Positions 1 through 7,465 of a stretch of 41,558 nt of DNA are shown one piece after another. Within the stretch, counting starts at the first letter, position 1, and each line of letters opens with the position of its first letter. The translations under genes and the position numbers were made by a program. The stretch covers positions 1 through 41,558 of the forward strand of contig CAIJFT010000302.1 in assembly GCA_903820035.1 (NCBI GenBank). The letters are read 5' to 3'. The notes beneath the pieces were generated by a model. That model was not told the DNA's origin. It saw nothing but the letters and a program-made list of their open reading frames with translations, and searched no databases. This DNA comes from an uncultured Opitutia bacterium. Lineage in GTDB: Bacteria > Verrucomicrobiota > Verrucomicrobiia > Opitutales > Opitutaceae.

Positions 1-408
1 CGGGTTGACGTCGAGAATGCCCACGCCCACGAGCGGCTCGACCTTGAAGAGGCAGAGGTGCGTGGGATTAGGCAGGGACTCGGTAAACTTGGAGAATGCG
101 ACTGTCGTGAGTTTCGCCATCTTGAGGCCGAACTCCATGCGTAGGTAGAGCGAGAGCCGGGCGCTGAGATAGCGGATAAAGTCTTCGTGGAGCAGGCGCA
201 GGCGCCGTAGTTCCACCTCGGAGAGAAACGCGGGGTTGCGGAAGTCGTAGGCTTCGACCTTTAACGCCGAACCGTTCTCGCCCCGGGTACCGTCGGAGCG
301 CAGCAGCACCTGCTTCGGCGCCTGCGCTTCGACCGTCTGGGCCAGCAGTTTGTCGATTTCCGATTGGTCGAGAAAATCGCTCGCGGGTGTGGCGGGATCG
401 TCGGCCAT
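1..408 (-). CDS. fliM: Flagellar motor switch protein FliM (N-terminal part, cut by window edge)
   Basis: FliM is the C-ring subunit that binds phosphorylated CheY and sets rotation direction. Only the first 136 codons are in the window; the rest lies beyond position 1. The protein opens MADDPATPASDFLDQSEID, and the run FLDQSEIDKLLAQ corresponds to the short N-terminal CheY-binding helix of the family (usual form LSQxEIDxLL). It continues with YDFRNPAFLSEVELRRL and then HEDFIRYLSARLSLYLRMEF, typical of the start of the FliM middle domain. The ATG at 406-408 was chosen because the CheY-binding segment starts just after it; no Shine-Dalgarno sequence precedes it (local sequence aaccgccATG). It follows fliL with a 5-base gap and is the last flagellar gene visible in this operon. 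The identification is firm. Confidence 0.93.
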   Translation of the reverse strand, partial: MADDPATPASDFLDQSEIDKLLAQTVEAQAPKQVLLRSDGTRGENGSALKVEAYDFRNPAFLSEVELRRLRLLHEDFIRYLSARLSLYLRMEFGLKMAKLTTVAFSKFTESLPNPTHLCLFKVEPLVGVGILDVNP

Positions 409-413
409 GGCGG

Positions 414-1001
414 TTATTGCACCACGAAGTCCGAGAAGTAGACCTGCTCGGCGACCTTCTTCCCGAGGGCCTGGTTATACGCGGAAACAAGTTTTTCGCG
501 CAGGATGTTTTTCGCCCCCGGCTCTTCCAGATCAGCGAGCGAGAGCGAGGAAAGGACGTTGAGAGTGACGTCGGTCAAACGCGGTTTCTGGCTCTCGAAG
601 ATGCCTTTGATGCCGGCGTCGGGGCCCGTCACGATGAAACTCGTCTTGAGGTAACGCGTGCCCATGGTCCCCGCGAGATTCACCACGACGTTGGTGAACT
701 CGTAGTTGGGCCCACCCTTCTCCTTGCCGGCCGGCGCCCCGTGGCCGCCATGACTATCCGCGGCCGGAGCCTCGTGCCCACCGGCGGACTCGGTGACCGG
801 CGCGGCGAGCTTACGTTGGAAGCGCGGCAGCACGACGAACTCAACGGCGGCCCACGTGGCCACCGGGGCTAACACCACCGTCGCGATCGTCGGCAGCCAC
901 GCGCTCAATCCCGCCTTGCCGCCGGCCGGAGCCGGCACCGGAGCGGCGGCCGGAACCGCCGCAGCGGCAGCGGCGGCGGCGGGAGCAGGTTTGTTCGACA
1001 T
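414..1001 (-). CDS. fliL: Flagellar basal body-associated protein FliL
   Basis: The 195-residue protein is predicted to sit in the inner membrane around the stator units and support torque. Residues 1-30 are an Ala/Pro-rich cytoplasmic tail (a run of nine Ala), one membrane helix covers about residues 32-58, and a Gly/His-rich linker (about 72-92, with motifs GGHEAP and SHGGHGAP) precedes the periplasmic FliL domain. That domain carries NVVVNLAGTMGTRYLKTSF and ends VYFSDFVVQ, which fits the family pattern of a terminal YFTEFVVQ-like strand. It lies between flgE and fliM, a common position. The Ala run and His-rich linker are unusual decorations; the C-terminal half makes the call secure. Confidence 0.92.
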   Translation of the reverse strand: MSNKPAPAAAAAAAAVPAAAPVPAPAGGKAGLSAWLPTIATVVLAPVATWAAVEFVVLPRFQRKLAAPVTESAGGHEAPAADSHGGHGAPAGKEKGGPNYEFTNVVVNLAGTMGTRYLKTSFIVTGPDAGIKGIFESQKPRLTDVTLNVLSSLSLADLEEPGAKNILREKLVSAYNQALGKKVAEQVYFSDFVVQ

Positions 1002-1012
1002 GGCGGGTCAGG

Positions 1013-1897
1013 TTAGCGTTTGAGGTCCACGATGTCCTGCAGCAGCGAATCGGATACGGTCACAAGCCGGGATCCGGCCTGGAAGCTGCGCTGCATCGTG
1101 ATGAGTTGCGAAAATTGCTCGGTGAGATCGACGTTCGATTGCTCGAGCGCGCCGGACTGGATGAGGCCGAGGCCATTGGAACCGGGCGCGTTCGTGCCGG
1201 TCGCCAAAAGCGTCGCCGTGCCGGCGGCCGCACCGACCGGACCGGCGGCCACCATCCCGGCGAACAAATTGTTACCCTCCTTCACCAAAGCGGAGGGATC
1301 GTTGTAATTCTGCAGCAGGACGCGGTTGCTCGTCGCCGAGGTGCCGTCGGAGTAGAACTCCACCACGCTGCCGTACTTGTCGACGCTCACCGACTGCAAC
1401 TGCGTGCCGGTCGGCGGCGTGGCGAACTTGATGTCACCCACGGCCGCAAGTCCCGTGCCGGTCAGACCCTGCACCCGCAGACCCTGCGACGTCACGAGGT
1501 AGCCGCGATCGTCCCAGCGAAAGTCGCCGGCCCGCGTCGCATATTCGGAACCGTCGGTGACATTCTTAACGCGGAAGTAACCGTTGCCGGAGACCCCCAG
1601 ATCCGTGGGCTTACCGGTGCTCTCCAGGGAGCCTTGCGCGAAATTCGAAGTGACCCCGGTCAAGCGGACGCCGGTGCCCACGCCGGAGTAGGAGGTGTTG
1701 CCCGCCGCCGTGGCCGCCGCTCCGGCAGACGGAGAGGATTGCTCCAGCAAGTTGCTGAAGCTGTCGGCGAACTTTGCCTCCGAGCTCTTGAAGCCGGTGG
1801 TGTTGATGTTCGCGATGTTATTGCCGATAACTTCAAGTCCCTTGGAAAAGGTCCGCAGGGCGCTAACGCCGCTGCTCATGGTGCCGATGAGTGACAT
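1013..1897 (-). CDS. flgE: Compact flagellar hook protein (FlgE-type)
   Basis: A 294-residue rod/hook-family axial protein. The N-terminal helix includes VIGNNIANINTTGFKSS, matching the conserved Flg_bb_rod motif of hook and rod proteins. The middle has GNGYFRVKN and YATRAGDFRWDDRGYLV, the FlgE/F/G core. The C-terminus SNVDLTEQFSQLITMQRSF is the D0 coiled coil that packs in the filament axis. The gene directly follows flgD (hook cap), which points to FlgE rather than FlgF or FlgG. At 294 residues it is much shorter than the roughly 400-residue enterobacterial hook protein, so the outer D2 domain seems largely missing. A distal-rod FlgG-like role is the main alternative. A second in-frame ATG lies 18 bases inside; the first was kept because the family begins about there. 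Confidence 0.82.
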   Translation of the reverse strand: MSLIGTMSSGVSALRTFSKGLEVIGNNIANINTTGFKSSEAKFADSFSNLLEQSSPSAGAAATAAGNTSYSGVGTGVRLTGVTSNFAQGSLESTGKPTDLGVSGNGYFRVKNVTDGSEYATRAGDFRWDDRGYLVTSQGLRVQGLTGTGLAAVGDIKFATPPTGTQLQSVSVDKYGSVVEFYSDGTSATSNRVLLQNYNDPSALVKEGNNLFAGMVAAGPVGAAAGTATLLATGTNAPGSNGLGLIQSGALEQSNVDLTEQFSQLITMQRSFQAGSRLVTVSDSLLQDIVDLKR

Positions 1898-1911
1898 GGT
1901 CGTGGAGTGGT

Positions 1912-2391
1912 TTAGGATTTACCCAGGAGCCCGCCGGCCGAAGCCGGGAGCGGCGTGGGGGTGGAAAGAGAGCCAGGCTCCACGCGGAGCACGGCCGAAA
2001 GCGGGAATTTCTTATCACCGACGATGAGCTGAGGCGTCGCGTCGGTCACATCGATGCCGGAAACCAGGCCGGAGGGTGTCGTGCCGTCGCCGGCATCCAC
2101 GGTCACGAGCCGGCCAAGATAACTGGCGGCGGTGGCCCGAGACTGATCCGCGCGCATGGCCGCCAAGTCCTTGCTCATCGCGCTGGTCTGATCGAGCGAG
2201 GTGAACTGCGCCATCTGCGCGATGAAGGAGGTGTCTTCCATCGGCTTCATCGGGTCCTGTTTTTGAAACTGGACCGCGAGGAGTTTCAGGAAGTCATCCT
2301 GACCGAGGGCTTTTTTTTTGGTGACGAGGTTGACCACGGCGGCCGGGTCGGCGGCAGAAGCCGCGGTCGATGAGAGGGAGGCGATTTGCAT
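1912..2391 (-). CDS. flgD: Flagellar hook assembly (cap) protein FlgD
   Basis: FlgD is the scaffold that caps the growing hook and is needed for FlgE polymerisation. The 159-residue protein has the family signature FLKLLAVQFQKQDPMKPMED followed by FIAQMAQFTSLDQ, the conserved N-terminal FlgD region, at about residues 35-70. A short C-terminal part (SYLGRLVTVDA onward) fits the Tudor-like start, but the protein is shorter than the 230-residue enterobacterial form and lacks most of the FnIII-like portion, as in several other phyla. Codons 25-27 are AAA AAA AAA, giving a run of nine A on the coding strand (T9 at 2311-2319), a possible slippage site. It lies between fliK and flgE, the expected position. 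Confidence 0.92.
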   Translation of the reverse strand: MQIASLSSTAASAADPAAVVNLVTKKKALGQDDFLKLLAVQFQKQDPMKPMEDTSFIAQMAQFTSLDQTSAMSKDLAAMRADQSRATAASYLGRLVTVDAGDGTTPSGLVSGIDVTDATPQLIVGDKKFPLSAVLRVEPGSLSTPTPLPASAGGLLGKS

Positions 2392-2399
2392 GGGAAAAG

Positions 2400-4433
2400 T
2401 CAGGCGAAGGCTTGCAGCCGGTGTTGAGGGGAAAGCGGGCGACCCTGGGCCTGGGCAACCTGCGGCGAGCGGGCCGGCTGGACCGACGAAAAACGCTGGA
2501 GGCCCCGCGCGGCCGCGGGCCGCTCGCCCGGCTGACGGGAGTCGGACTCACGCTGCTCCGGCATCGACGAGGCCCCGGAGCTCGTATCGCTGGTAGCATG
2601 ACTGCGCTCGGGGCTGGCGGCAGTGGCAAAGACCGGGTCGATCGCCCGCAGGGGGCGGCCCGCTTCGGTTGCACTCACCGCCCGCCATTCCTCCGCCAAC
2701 GCGGTCCGGAGTTCGGTGGTGTCCGAGCGAAACGTGACATGCACTTCCCCACTCCGGGATTCCACGCGCACCGCCAGGTCGGCCCCGGCAAAAGCGAAGC
2801 GCAGGTTCACCACCTGGGAACCACCGGCGGCGAACTGTTCCTTGATCTCCGCCACGGCATTCACCGCGCGGGTCGCGATCCGCACGGCCGACGACGTTTC
2901 ACCGAACGCCGCACTCCGGGCCGTTTCAACCGGATCGGAGGTCGTGATCAACGACGTCACCTGGGGGACGAAGTCGACCAGCGGCCGGCGTTGGGAGTGG
3001 GCAAGAGACATTGCTGGGTCTGATTTAGCAACGCCGGTGCCAAGCGAGGGACCCTCCCTCGCAGGTTGCTCTCCTTGAGCGGTTAAAACTTTTATCTCCG
3101 TCCGCTCAGCCGACGCTGGGCGCAGGTTCGGCAGGTCGTCCGCCGCACCGGCAATATTTTCCGCGGGTTGCGGTACTGCCCCGGCAACCGGGGGACGGAA
3201 CGCTGTTCTAGCCTCGAAACCCGCCGTCACCGCCGCCCGGGAAAGCCCCGGCGCCGGCGGTCGGCTGGCGGTGGACTCCGGCGCGGTCGAAATGGATTGG
3301 GATCGGTTCCGCCCAAGGGCGAGCCCGGACTCGACCGCCTCGCGGTCGCGACCCTTGCCCGGAGTCGCCACCACCCCGGAGGATTCAGACTCCGCGTCGT
3401 CCGCGACTTCCGGCCCGACCGGATCCAGGCAGGTCTCCACAATGTCGGCGGCGGACGGGCCAACCGCAGGCAGCAGTGCAGTATGAGGGAGGCGGTTTGG
3501 CACGGCGACCGAAGTCGCATCGGACCCACCCGCGTCAGAGGCGTCGCCGCCCAACCGGCGATGGTCCGCCTGCCGGATAAGTGCCGTGCCGACGACCTCC
3601 GCCTTGGCGGGCATGGCCGCCAACCCCCGTTCTTCGGCCCGGCTCGAACGGGCAGATTCCGCCGTGAGCGCGGGAACGAGCGAAGCCGCTGAAGCGGCCG
3701 CGGCGGCCGGAATTGCCGGATTCGAGGCCCAACTCGATTCAAGCGGGCCGACCGGTGCCACCGCGCTCTCCGTTGGGCCGGGCGCGGTCCGTCCACGCGG
3801 GATTTGGTTCTCACTCGCCGCGGCATTCGCCTCTCCACCGGCAAGAAGAGCCGGAGCCGGCCGATCTGTTTGGTCATGACTTTGTGGATTCGCCTGCAGC
3901 GTTGATGCCCCGGAAAGAACGTGGGGAGCGTCGGCAAACACCTTCCCACCACGGCCGCAGGCCACGGGCCGGCGCGCAGGCCCCACCAGCTCGGCCGTCG
4001 TCGCATCCGATTCAACCTCCTCGGTCGCACCCGGGGCGCCGTCCGAACCCGAGGGCACCGGTGCCACCATGGATTCCGCCCACGCTGGGGCGAGCGGCGC
4101 GGGAAAAGGTTCCCCCGACCACGCCATCACGGGCTGAACGGCCACACGTGACCCAGGCTCAGCCTCCGGGTCCAGCTCGTCCGCGTCTGCAACCGGCTCG
4201 CCCTCGCTCTCGCCGATCGCAGCGGTGACCGCTCCGGCGGATTGAGGCACGGAACCTAAGCGGCCCGCGGCGATGCCCCGTGACGCGGGTTCAAGCCCGG
4301 CAAAAAGCAGCGCAAAGTCGCCGAGGGCAGCGAAGGGAGGCAGTGGCGGTGCACCGCGATCAGATGGAACCGGTGGCGCGGACAGCGTGACGCCACCGAA
4401 CCCGGAAGCGGGAAGCGAAGAGGACATTTGCAT
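2400..4433 (-). CDS. fliK: Flagellar hook-length control protein FliK
   Basis: FliK is the secreted molecular ruler that stops hook growth and switches export specificity. The 677-residue protein is low complexity for about 480 residues (Ala, Pro, Gly, Ser and Glu rich, no recognisable domain), as expected for the ruler region. The C-terminal part resembles the FliK C-terminal (Flg_hook) domain: VVNLRFAFAGADLAVRVESR, then GEVHVTFRSDTTELRTALAE. Poor overall conservation is normal for FliK, and position between the motE-like gene and flgD supports the call. It is longer than the roughly 400-residue enterobacterial protein, so if ruler length scales as in other species a longer hook would be expected. 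The start ATG at 4431-4433 has a second ATG two codons later; neither has a Shine-Dalgarno sequence. Confidence 0.82.
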   Translation of the reverse strand: MQMSSSLPASGFGGVTLSAPPVPSDRGAPPLPPFAALGDFALLFAGLEPASRGIAAGRLGSVPQSAGAVTAAIGESEGEPVADADELDPEAEPGSRVAVQPVMAWSGEPFPAPLAPAWAESMVAPVPSGSDGAPGATEEVESDATTAELVGPARRPVACGRGGKVFADAPHVLSGASTLQANPQSHDQTDRPAPALLAGGEANAAASENQIPRGRTAPGPTESAVAPVGPLESSWASNPAIPAAAAASAASLVPALTAESARSSRAEERGLAAMPAKAEVVGTALIRQADHRRLGGDASDAGGSDATSVAVPNRLPHTALLPAVGPSAADIVETCLDPVGPEVADDAESESSGVVATPGKGRDREAVESGLALGRNRSQSISTAPESTASRPPAPGLSRAAVTAGFEARTAFRPPVAGAVPQPAENIAGAADDLPNLRPASAERTEIKVLTAQGEQPAREGPSLGTGVAKSDPAMSLAHSQRRPLVDFVPQVTSLITTSDPVETARSAAFGETSSAVRIATRAVNAVAEIKEQFAAGGSQVVNLRFAFAGADLAVRVESRSGEVHVTFRSDTTELRTALAEEWRAVSATEAGRPLRAIDPVFATAASPERSHATSDTSSGASSMPEQRESDSRQPGERPAAARGLQRFSSVQPARSPQVAQAQGRPLSPQHRLQAFA

Positions 4434-4491
4434 GGAAGGACGCCGGAGCGTGGCGAGATCGGCCGGGACGAGAGGCCGGACGGAGGCGGGC

Positions 4492-5100
4492 CTAGGGCCT
4501 GTTGGATTTCATCAACCGCATCTTCTCCGTCAGAATTGCGGCGCGCTTGGCCAGGGATGCGTCGGCCCCGGTGGCGCGGCTCATTTCTTCGAAAATGGGG
4601 CCAACGATATCGGACTTCATCAGCGAGAGTATTTTCACCGCCGTGGTGTCATCCAGATCCCGGAAGATCGCCACGACCGCCTTCGGAGTCAGATTGCCGT
4701 AGGTTTGGGCGAGCGTACGCAGGTTCTTCGTCTCGTCGGCATTGATCTCCGCCACCTTGTCGCCGATGTCCTTCCGCATTTTTTCGATCTCGCTGCGAAT
4801 TTTCTCCAGTTCCTTGCTGTCGGCCGCGATCCGCCCCGCGCGCTGGTCGAGCAGGTCGGCCTGCTTCTTCAGCCGCCCGCGCTCCTCCTTCAGTTCGTTG
4901 GAAATGTTTTCGATTTCAATGGTCCAGAAATCCCAACCCTTGGTCTTGTCCTCGACCAGGGCTGGTTCCTTCGGTTTGGCCTTGGCGACCGCCGCCATGA
5001 TCGGGCCGGCGGCGCGCCAACAGAGCCCGACGCCGACGCCGACACTCAGGACGAATCCCAGGGCCGCGGTGACGGCCGGGCTTTGCAATTTGGCGATCAT
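4492..5100 (-). CDS. MotE-like flagellar protein (MgtE N-domain type)
   Basis: A 202-residue protein with one N-terminal membrane helix (about residues 9-30, VTAALGFVLSVGVGVGLCW), a long charged coiled coil (about 55-125, with runs such as ELKEERGRLKKQADLLDQRA), and a C-terminal MgtE-type intracellular domain (TYGNLTPKAVVAIFRDLDD, TTAVKILSLM, IFEEMS). This layout matches MotE, described in other bacteria as a periplasmic partner that helps stabilise the stator protein MotC, and proteins annotated as flagellar protein FlbB/YlxF. In this locus it lies between fliJ and fliK, a frequent position. Its ATG overlaps the fliJ stop (ATGA), so translation is probably coupled. The exact role is inferred from family; MotC itself is not in the window. 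Confidence 0.78.
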   Translation of the reverse strand: MIAKLQSPAVTAALGFVLSVGVGVGLCWRAAGPIMAAVAKAKPKEPALVEDKTKGWDFWTIEIENISNELKEERGRLKKQADLLDQRAGRIAADSKELEKIRSEIEKMRKDIGDKVAEINADETKNLRTLAQTYGNLTPKAVVAIFRDLDDTTAVKILSLMKSDIVGPIFEEMSRATGADASLAKRAAILTEKMRLMKSNRP

Positions 5101-5552
5101 GACGCGGAGGCCACCGGGGAGCTCAGGCGGCGGTTGGCAAAATCATCAAACTCCGCCTGCTCGAGCCGGAGGTTTTGCTGCCGGTGCGACGCCCGCACCT
5201 TGTCTTCCAGCCGTTGCAGGATCTGCACTTTCCGATGCGCCGCGAGGTAGGCGTTACGGCGCTGATCCATGGCGGCGTGGGCGGCAATGACCGCGCGCTC
5301 GCCCGCCATCTCCTCCTCACACTCCCGCCGGTAAGCCGCCAACTGGCTGGCCGCCTCGGCGGGCCGATACGAAGTCTGCCTAACCTCGTGGAGCGCCGCC
5401 TCGCCGGCGATCAGGCGTTGGCGCGTCTGCGCCAGATCGGACTCGGCCTGGACGTAGGCGTGGACCGCGACGGCAAAAGCCTCGCGCGCCCGCACCTCCT
5501 GGTGCGCACGGAGCACGGCGATGGAGCGTAGGGGAAAATGAAAGCGTTTCAT
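5097..5552 (-). CDS. fliJ: Flagellar export protein FliJ
   Basis: FliJ is the coiled-coil stalk that inserts into the FliI hexamer and links it to the FlhA export gate. The 151-residue protein opens MKRFHFPLRSIAVLRAHQE, which matches the FliJ start (F-x-F-x-L-x-x-V/I-L-x-x-R), and is otherwise one long alpha-helical hairpin rich in Ala, Arg, Glu and Gln (for example LAQTRQRLIAGEAALHEVRQ). Length is typical. It overlaps fliI upstream and the motE-like gene downstream by four bases each (ATGA at both junctions), so fliI, fliJ and the motE-like gene form a tight translationally coupled set. The sequence is poorly conserved in the family, so position contributes much to the confidence. Confidence 0.88.
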   Translation of the reverse strand: MKRFHFPLRSIAVLRAHQEVRAREAFAVAVHAYVQAESDLAQTRQRLIAGEAALHEVRQTSYRPAEAASQLAAYRRECEEEMAGERAVIAAHAAMDQRRNAYLAAHRKVQILQRLEDKVRASHRQQNLRLEQAEFDDFANRRLSSPVASAS

Positions 5553-6868
5553 GCGACGAGGGATTTGAGGTTCAGGAACGTCTGCGCCCGCGGCACGATC
5601 TCATGGACCGGTTGGCGCAGGAACTGCCGGAGGGGGTCATGCAGGGCGATGGCGTGGTCGAGGGCGGCGTTGGTGCCCTTGGTGTAGGCGCCGATCGAAA
5701 TCAGGTCCTCATTTTTGCGATACAGCGCGAGTTGCTCGCGGGCCCGGCCGGCGCAGGCAATCTCCTCCGGCGTGCAAATGTCGCGCGTCAGGCGGCTGAC
5801 GCTCTCAAGCACCTCGATCGGCGGATAATGGTTGGCGTGGGCCAGCGCACGGGAGAGTACAATGTGACCGTCGAGGATGCCGCGCACCGCATCGGCGACC
5901 GGCTCATTCATATCATCGCCCTCGACCAGGACGGTATAGAGCGCGGTGATCGCCCCCTGCTCCCCGGCGCCAGCGCGTTCGAGGAGACGGGGCAACATGG
6001 CAAAGACCGACGGCGTGTAGCCGCGGGTCGTCGGCGGTTCCCCGATGGCGAGGCCGATTTCGCGCTGGGCCAAAGCGAGTCGCGTCACCGAATCCATCAT
6101 GAAGAGGACATTCTTGCCGGCATCGCGCCAGGCTTCGGCGATGGACGTGGCGGTCTGGGCTGCCCGCAACCGGAGCGGGGCGGGGGTGTCGGAGGTCGCC
6201 ACCACCACGATCGCCCGTTTCAGGCCCTCGGGACCGAGGTCGCTCTCAATGAATTCGCGCACCTCGCGGCCGCGTTCCCCAATCAGCGCAACGACCACCA
6301 CATCGGCTTCGGAGCCGCGCGCGATCATGCCCATGAGCGTCGACTTACCGACGCCGGAGCCGGCAAAAAGACCGAGGCGTTGTCCGCGGCCGAAAGGAAT
6401 AAACGCGTCGATCGCCCGAATGCCGGTGACGAACGGCTGCCGGATCCGTTGGCGACGCAGCGGATGCGGTGGCTGCCCCGCCTGCGCATTACCCCGCTCC
6501 ACCGGCAAAAGCCCCAACCCGTCAAAAGGCCGGCCAAACGCGTCGAGTACCCGCCCCAGCATCTCCGCCGTCGGACGCGGCAACGCCGGACGATCCGCGG
6601 CCACGACCTCGCAGCCGACGCGCAAGCCGGCCATGTCACCGAGCGGCATGAGAAGCACGCGGTGCTCGCGGAACCCGACGACTTCGGCCCGTACGCTCAA
6701 CTCGTCGCGGGGGGAGCGCACCAGGCAAATATCACCGAGCCCGACGTTCGGACCGTCCGACTCGATGATCAGGCCCGCGACTCCGGTGACCGTGCCGATG
6801 CGCTGCACCGGCGGGAGGTGCCGAATTTGGGACCGGAGCGCATCGACCAAGGGGGCAACCGTCGTCAT
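5549..6868 (-). CDS. fliI: Flagellum-specific ATPase FliI
   Basis: FliI is the hexameric ATPase of the flagellar type III export apparatus, related to the F1 beta subunit. The 439-residue protein has a Walker A motif GSGVGKST at residues 170-177, a Walker B strand VLFMMDSVTR with Asp259, and the export-ATPase signatures GERGREVREFI and EIGLAIGEPPTTRGYTPSVF. The C-terminal domain includes NHYPPIEVLESVSRL. Length matches the family (about 440-460). It lies between fliH and fliJ. The start ATG at 6866-6868 has no Shine-Dalgarno sequence (tttcctgttcctATG). All motifs needed for ATP hydrolysis are present. Confidence 0.97.
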   Translation of the reverse strand: MTTVAPLVDALRSQIRHLPPVQRIGTVTGVAGLIIESDGPNVGLGDICLVRSPRDELSVRAEVVGFREHRVLLMPLGDMAGLRVGCEVVAADRPALPRPTAEMLGRVLDAFGRPFDGLGLLPVERGNAQAGQPPHPLRRQRIRQPFVTGIRAIDAFIPFGRGQRLGLFAGSGVGKSTLMGMIARGSEADVVVVALIGERGREVREFIESDLGPEGLKRAIVVVATSDTPAPLRLRAAQTATSIAEAWRDAGKNVLFMMDSVTRLALAQREIGLAIGEPPTTRGYTPSVFAMLPRLLERAGAGEQGAITALYTVLVEGDDMNEPVADAVRGILDGHIVLSRALAHANHYPPIEVLESVSRLTRDICTPEEIACAGRAREQLALYRKNEDLISIGAYTKGTNAALDHAIALHDPLRQFLRQPVHEIVPRAQTFLNLKSLVA

Positions 6869-6881
6869 AGGAACAGGAAAT

Positions 6882-7463
6882 TTAGGGACCAGTCAGGGTG
6901 TGCTCGAGGGCCGCGAGCTTGGTTTGCTGGCGGGCATCGGTGAGACCGAAGCGACTGCGAACCTGGCAGTCGCCGGGCACGAAGGACGGTTCGACCCGCA
7001 GGCGGATGCCGGGATAACTCTGCATCCAGTCGGGTTTGAATTCTTGGATCAGCGCGACATCGCGCGCGGACAGGAGGACTTCGAGATTTTCCCGTTCGGG
7101 CAGCAATTCGGCGAGCGTTTCCTCGCAGAGCTTGGCAATCACTTCCGGCGGCGGCTCGTAGCCGGCGAGCAGACGCCGTGCGATGTCGAGGGCGAGGGCC
7201 GGCAACGCCTCCCGCAGCTGATCCATCATGACGGGTTCAATTCCTCCCAACTTCGCCAGCGCCCCGTGACACAGCACCTGCACGTCCGCCCGGAGTTGCA
7301 CCATTTGCTGGTCGCCCAAGGCGCGGGCGGCATCGATCCCGCGGTTGTAGCCGTCCTGCGCGATCTGCCCGAGCTCGGCCTCGGAACAAAAGCGGCCGCG
7401 TTGGCCCGGGATGGCCGCGGCGGCGAGCGGGCGGTCGAAGGCGATGAGTTTGGCAAAGGCCAT
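6882..7463 (-). CDS. fliH: Flagellar assembly protein FliH
   Basis: FliH is the negative regulator and peripheral-stalk-like partner of the ATPase FliI. The 193-residue protein has a helical central part (GQIAQDGYNRGIDAARALGD, then VQVLCHGALAKL) and a C-terminal part resembling the V-ATPase E-subunit-like domain: LALDIARRLLAGYEPPPEV, EENLEVLLS-type strands, and a closing LRVEPSFVPGDCQVRSRFG. The last segment matches the family ending in which a strand with GDC/GGC-type turn is followed by a short amphipathic region. It lies 2 bases after fliG and 13 bases before fliI. The N-terminal MAFAKLIAFDRPL fits the FliI/FliN-contacting end. Sequence conservation in FliH is weak, so the call rests partly on order. 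Confidence 0.87.
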   Translation of the reverse strand: MAFAKLIAFDRPLAAAAIPGQRGRFCSEAELGQIAQDGYNRGIDAARALGDQQMVQLRADVQVLCHGALAKLGGIEPVMMDQLREALPALALDIARRLLAGYEPPPEVIAKLCEETLAELLPERENLEVLLSARDVALIQEFKPDWMQSYPGIRLRVEPSFVPGDCQVRSRFGLTDARQQTKLAALEHTLTGP

Positions 7464-7465
7464 GG

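Noticed and set aside
5603-6943. 446-codon plus-strand open frame opposite fliI
   Set aside because: Antisense shadow of a GC-rich gene; composition is Arg/Gly/His-rich without domain motifs, while the minus strand encodes a complete FliI with all catalytic motifs.
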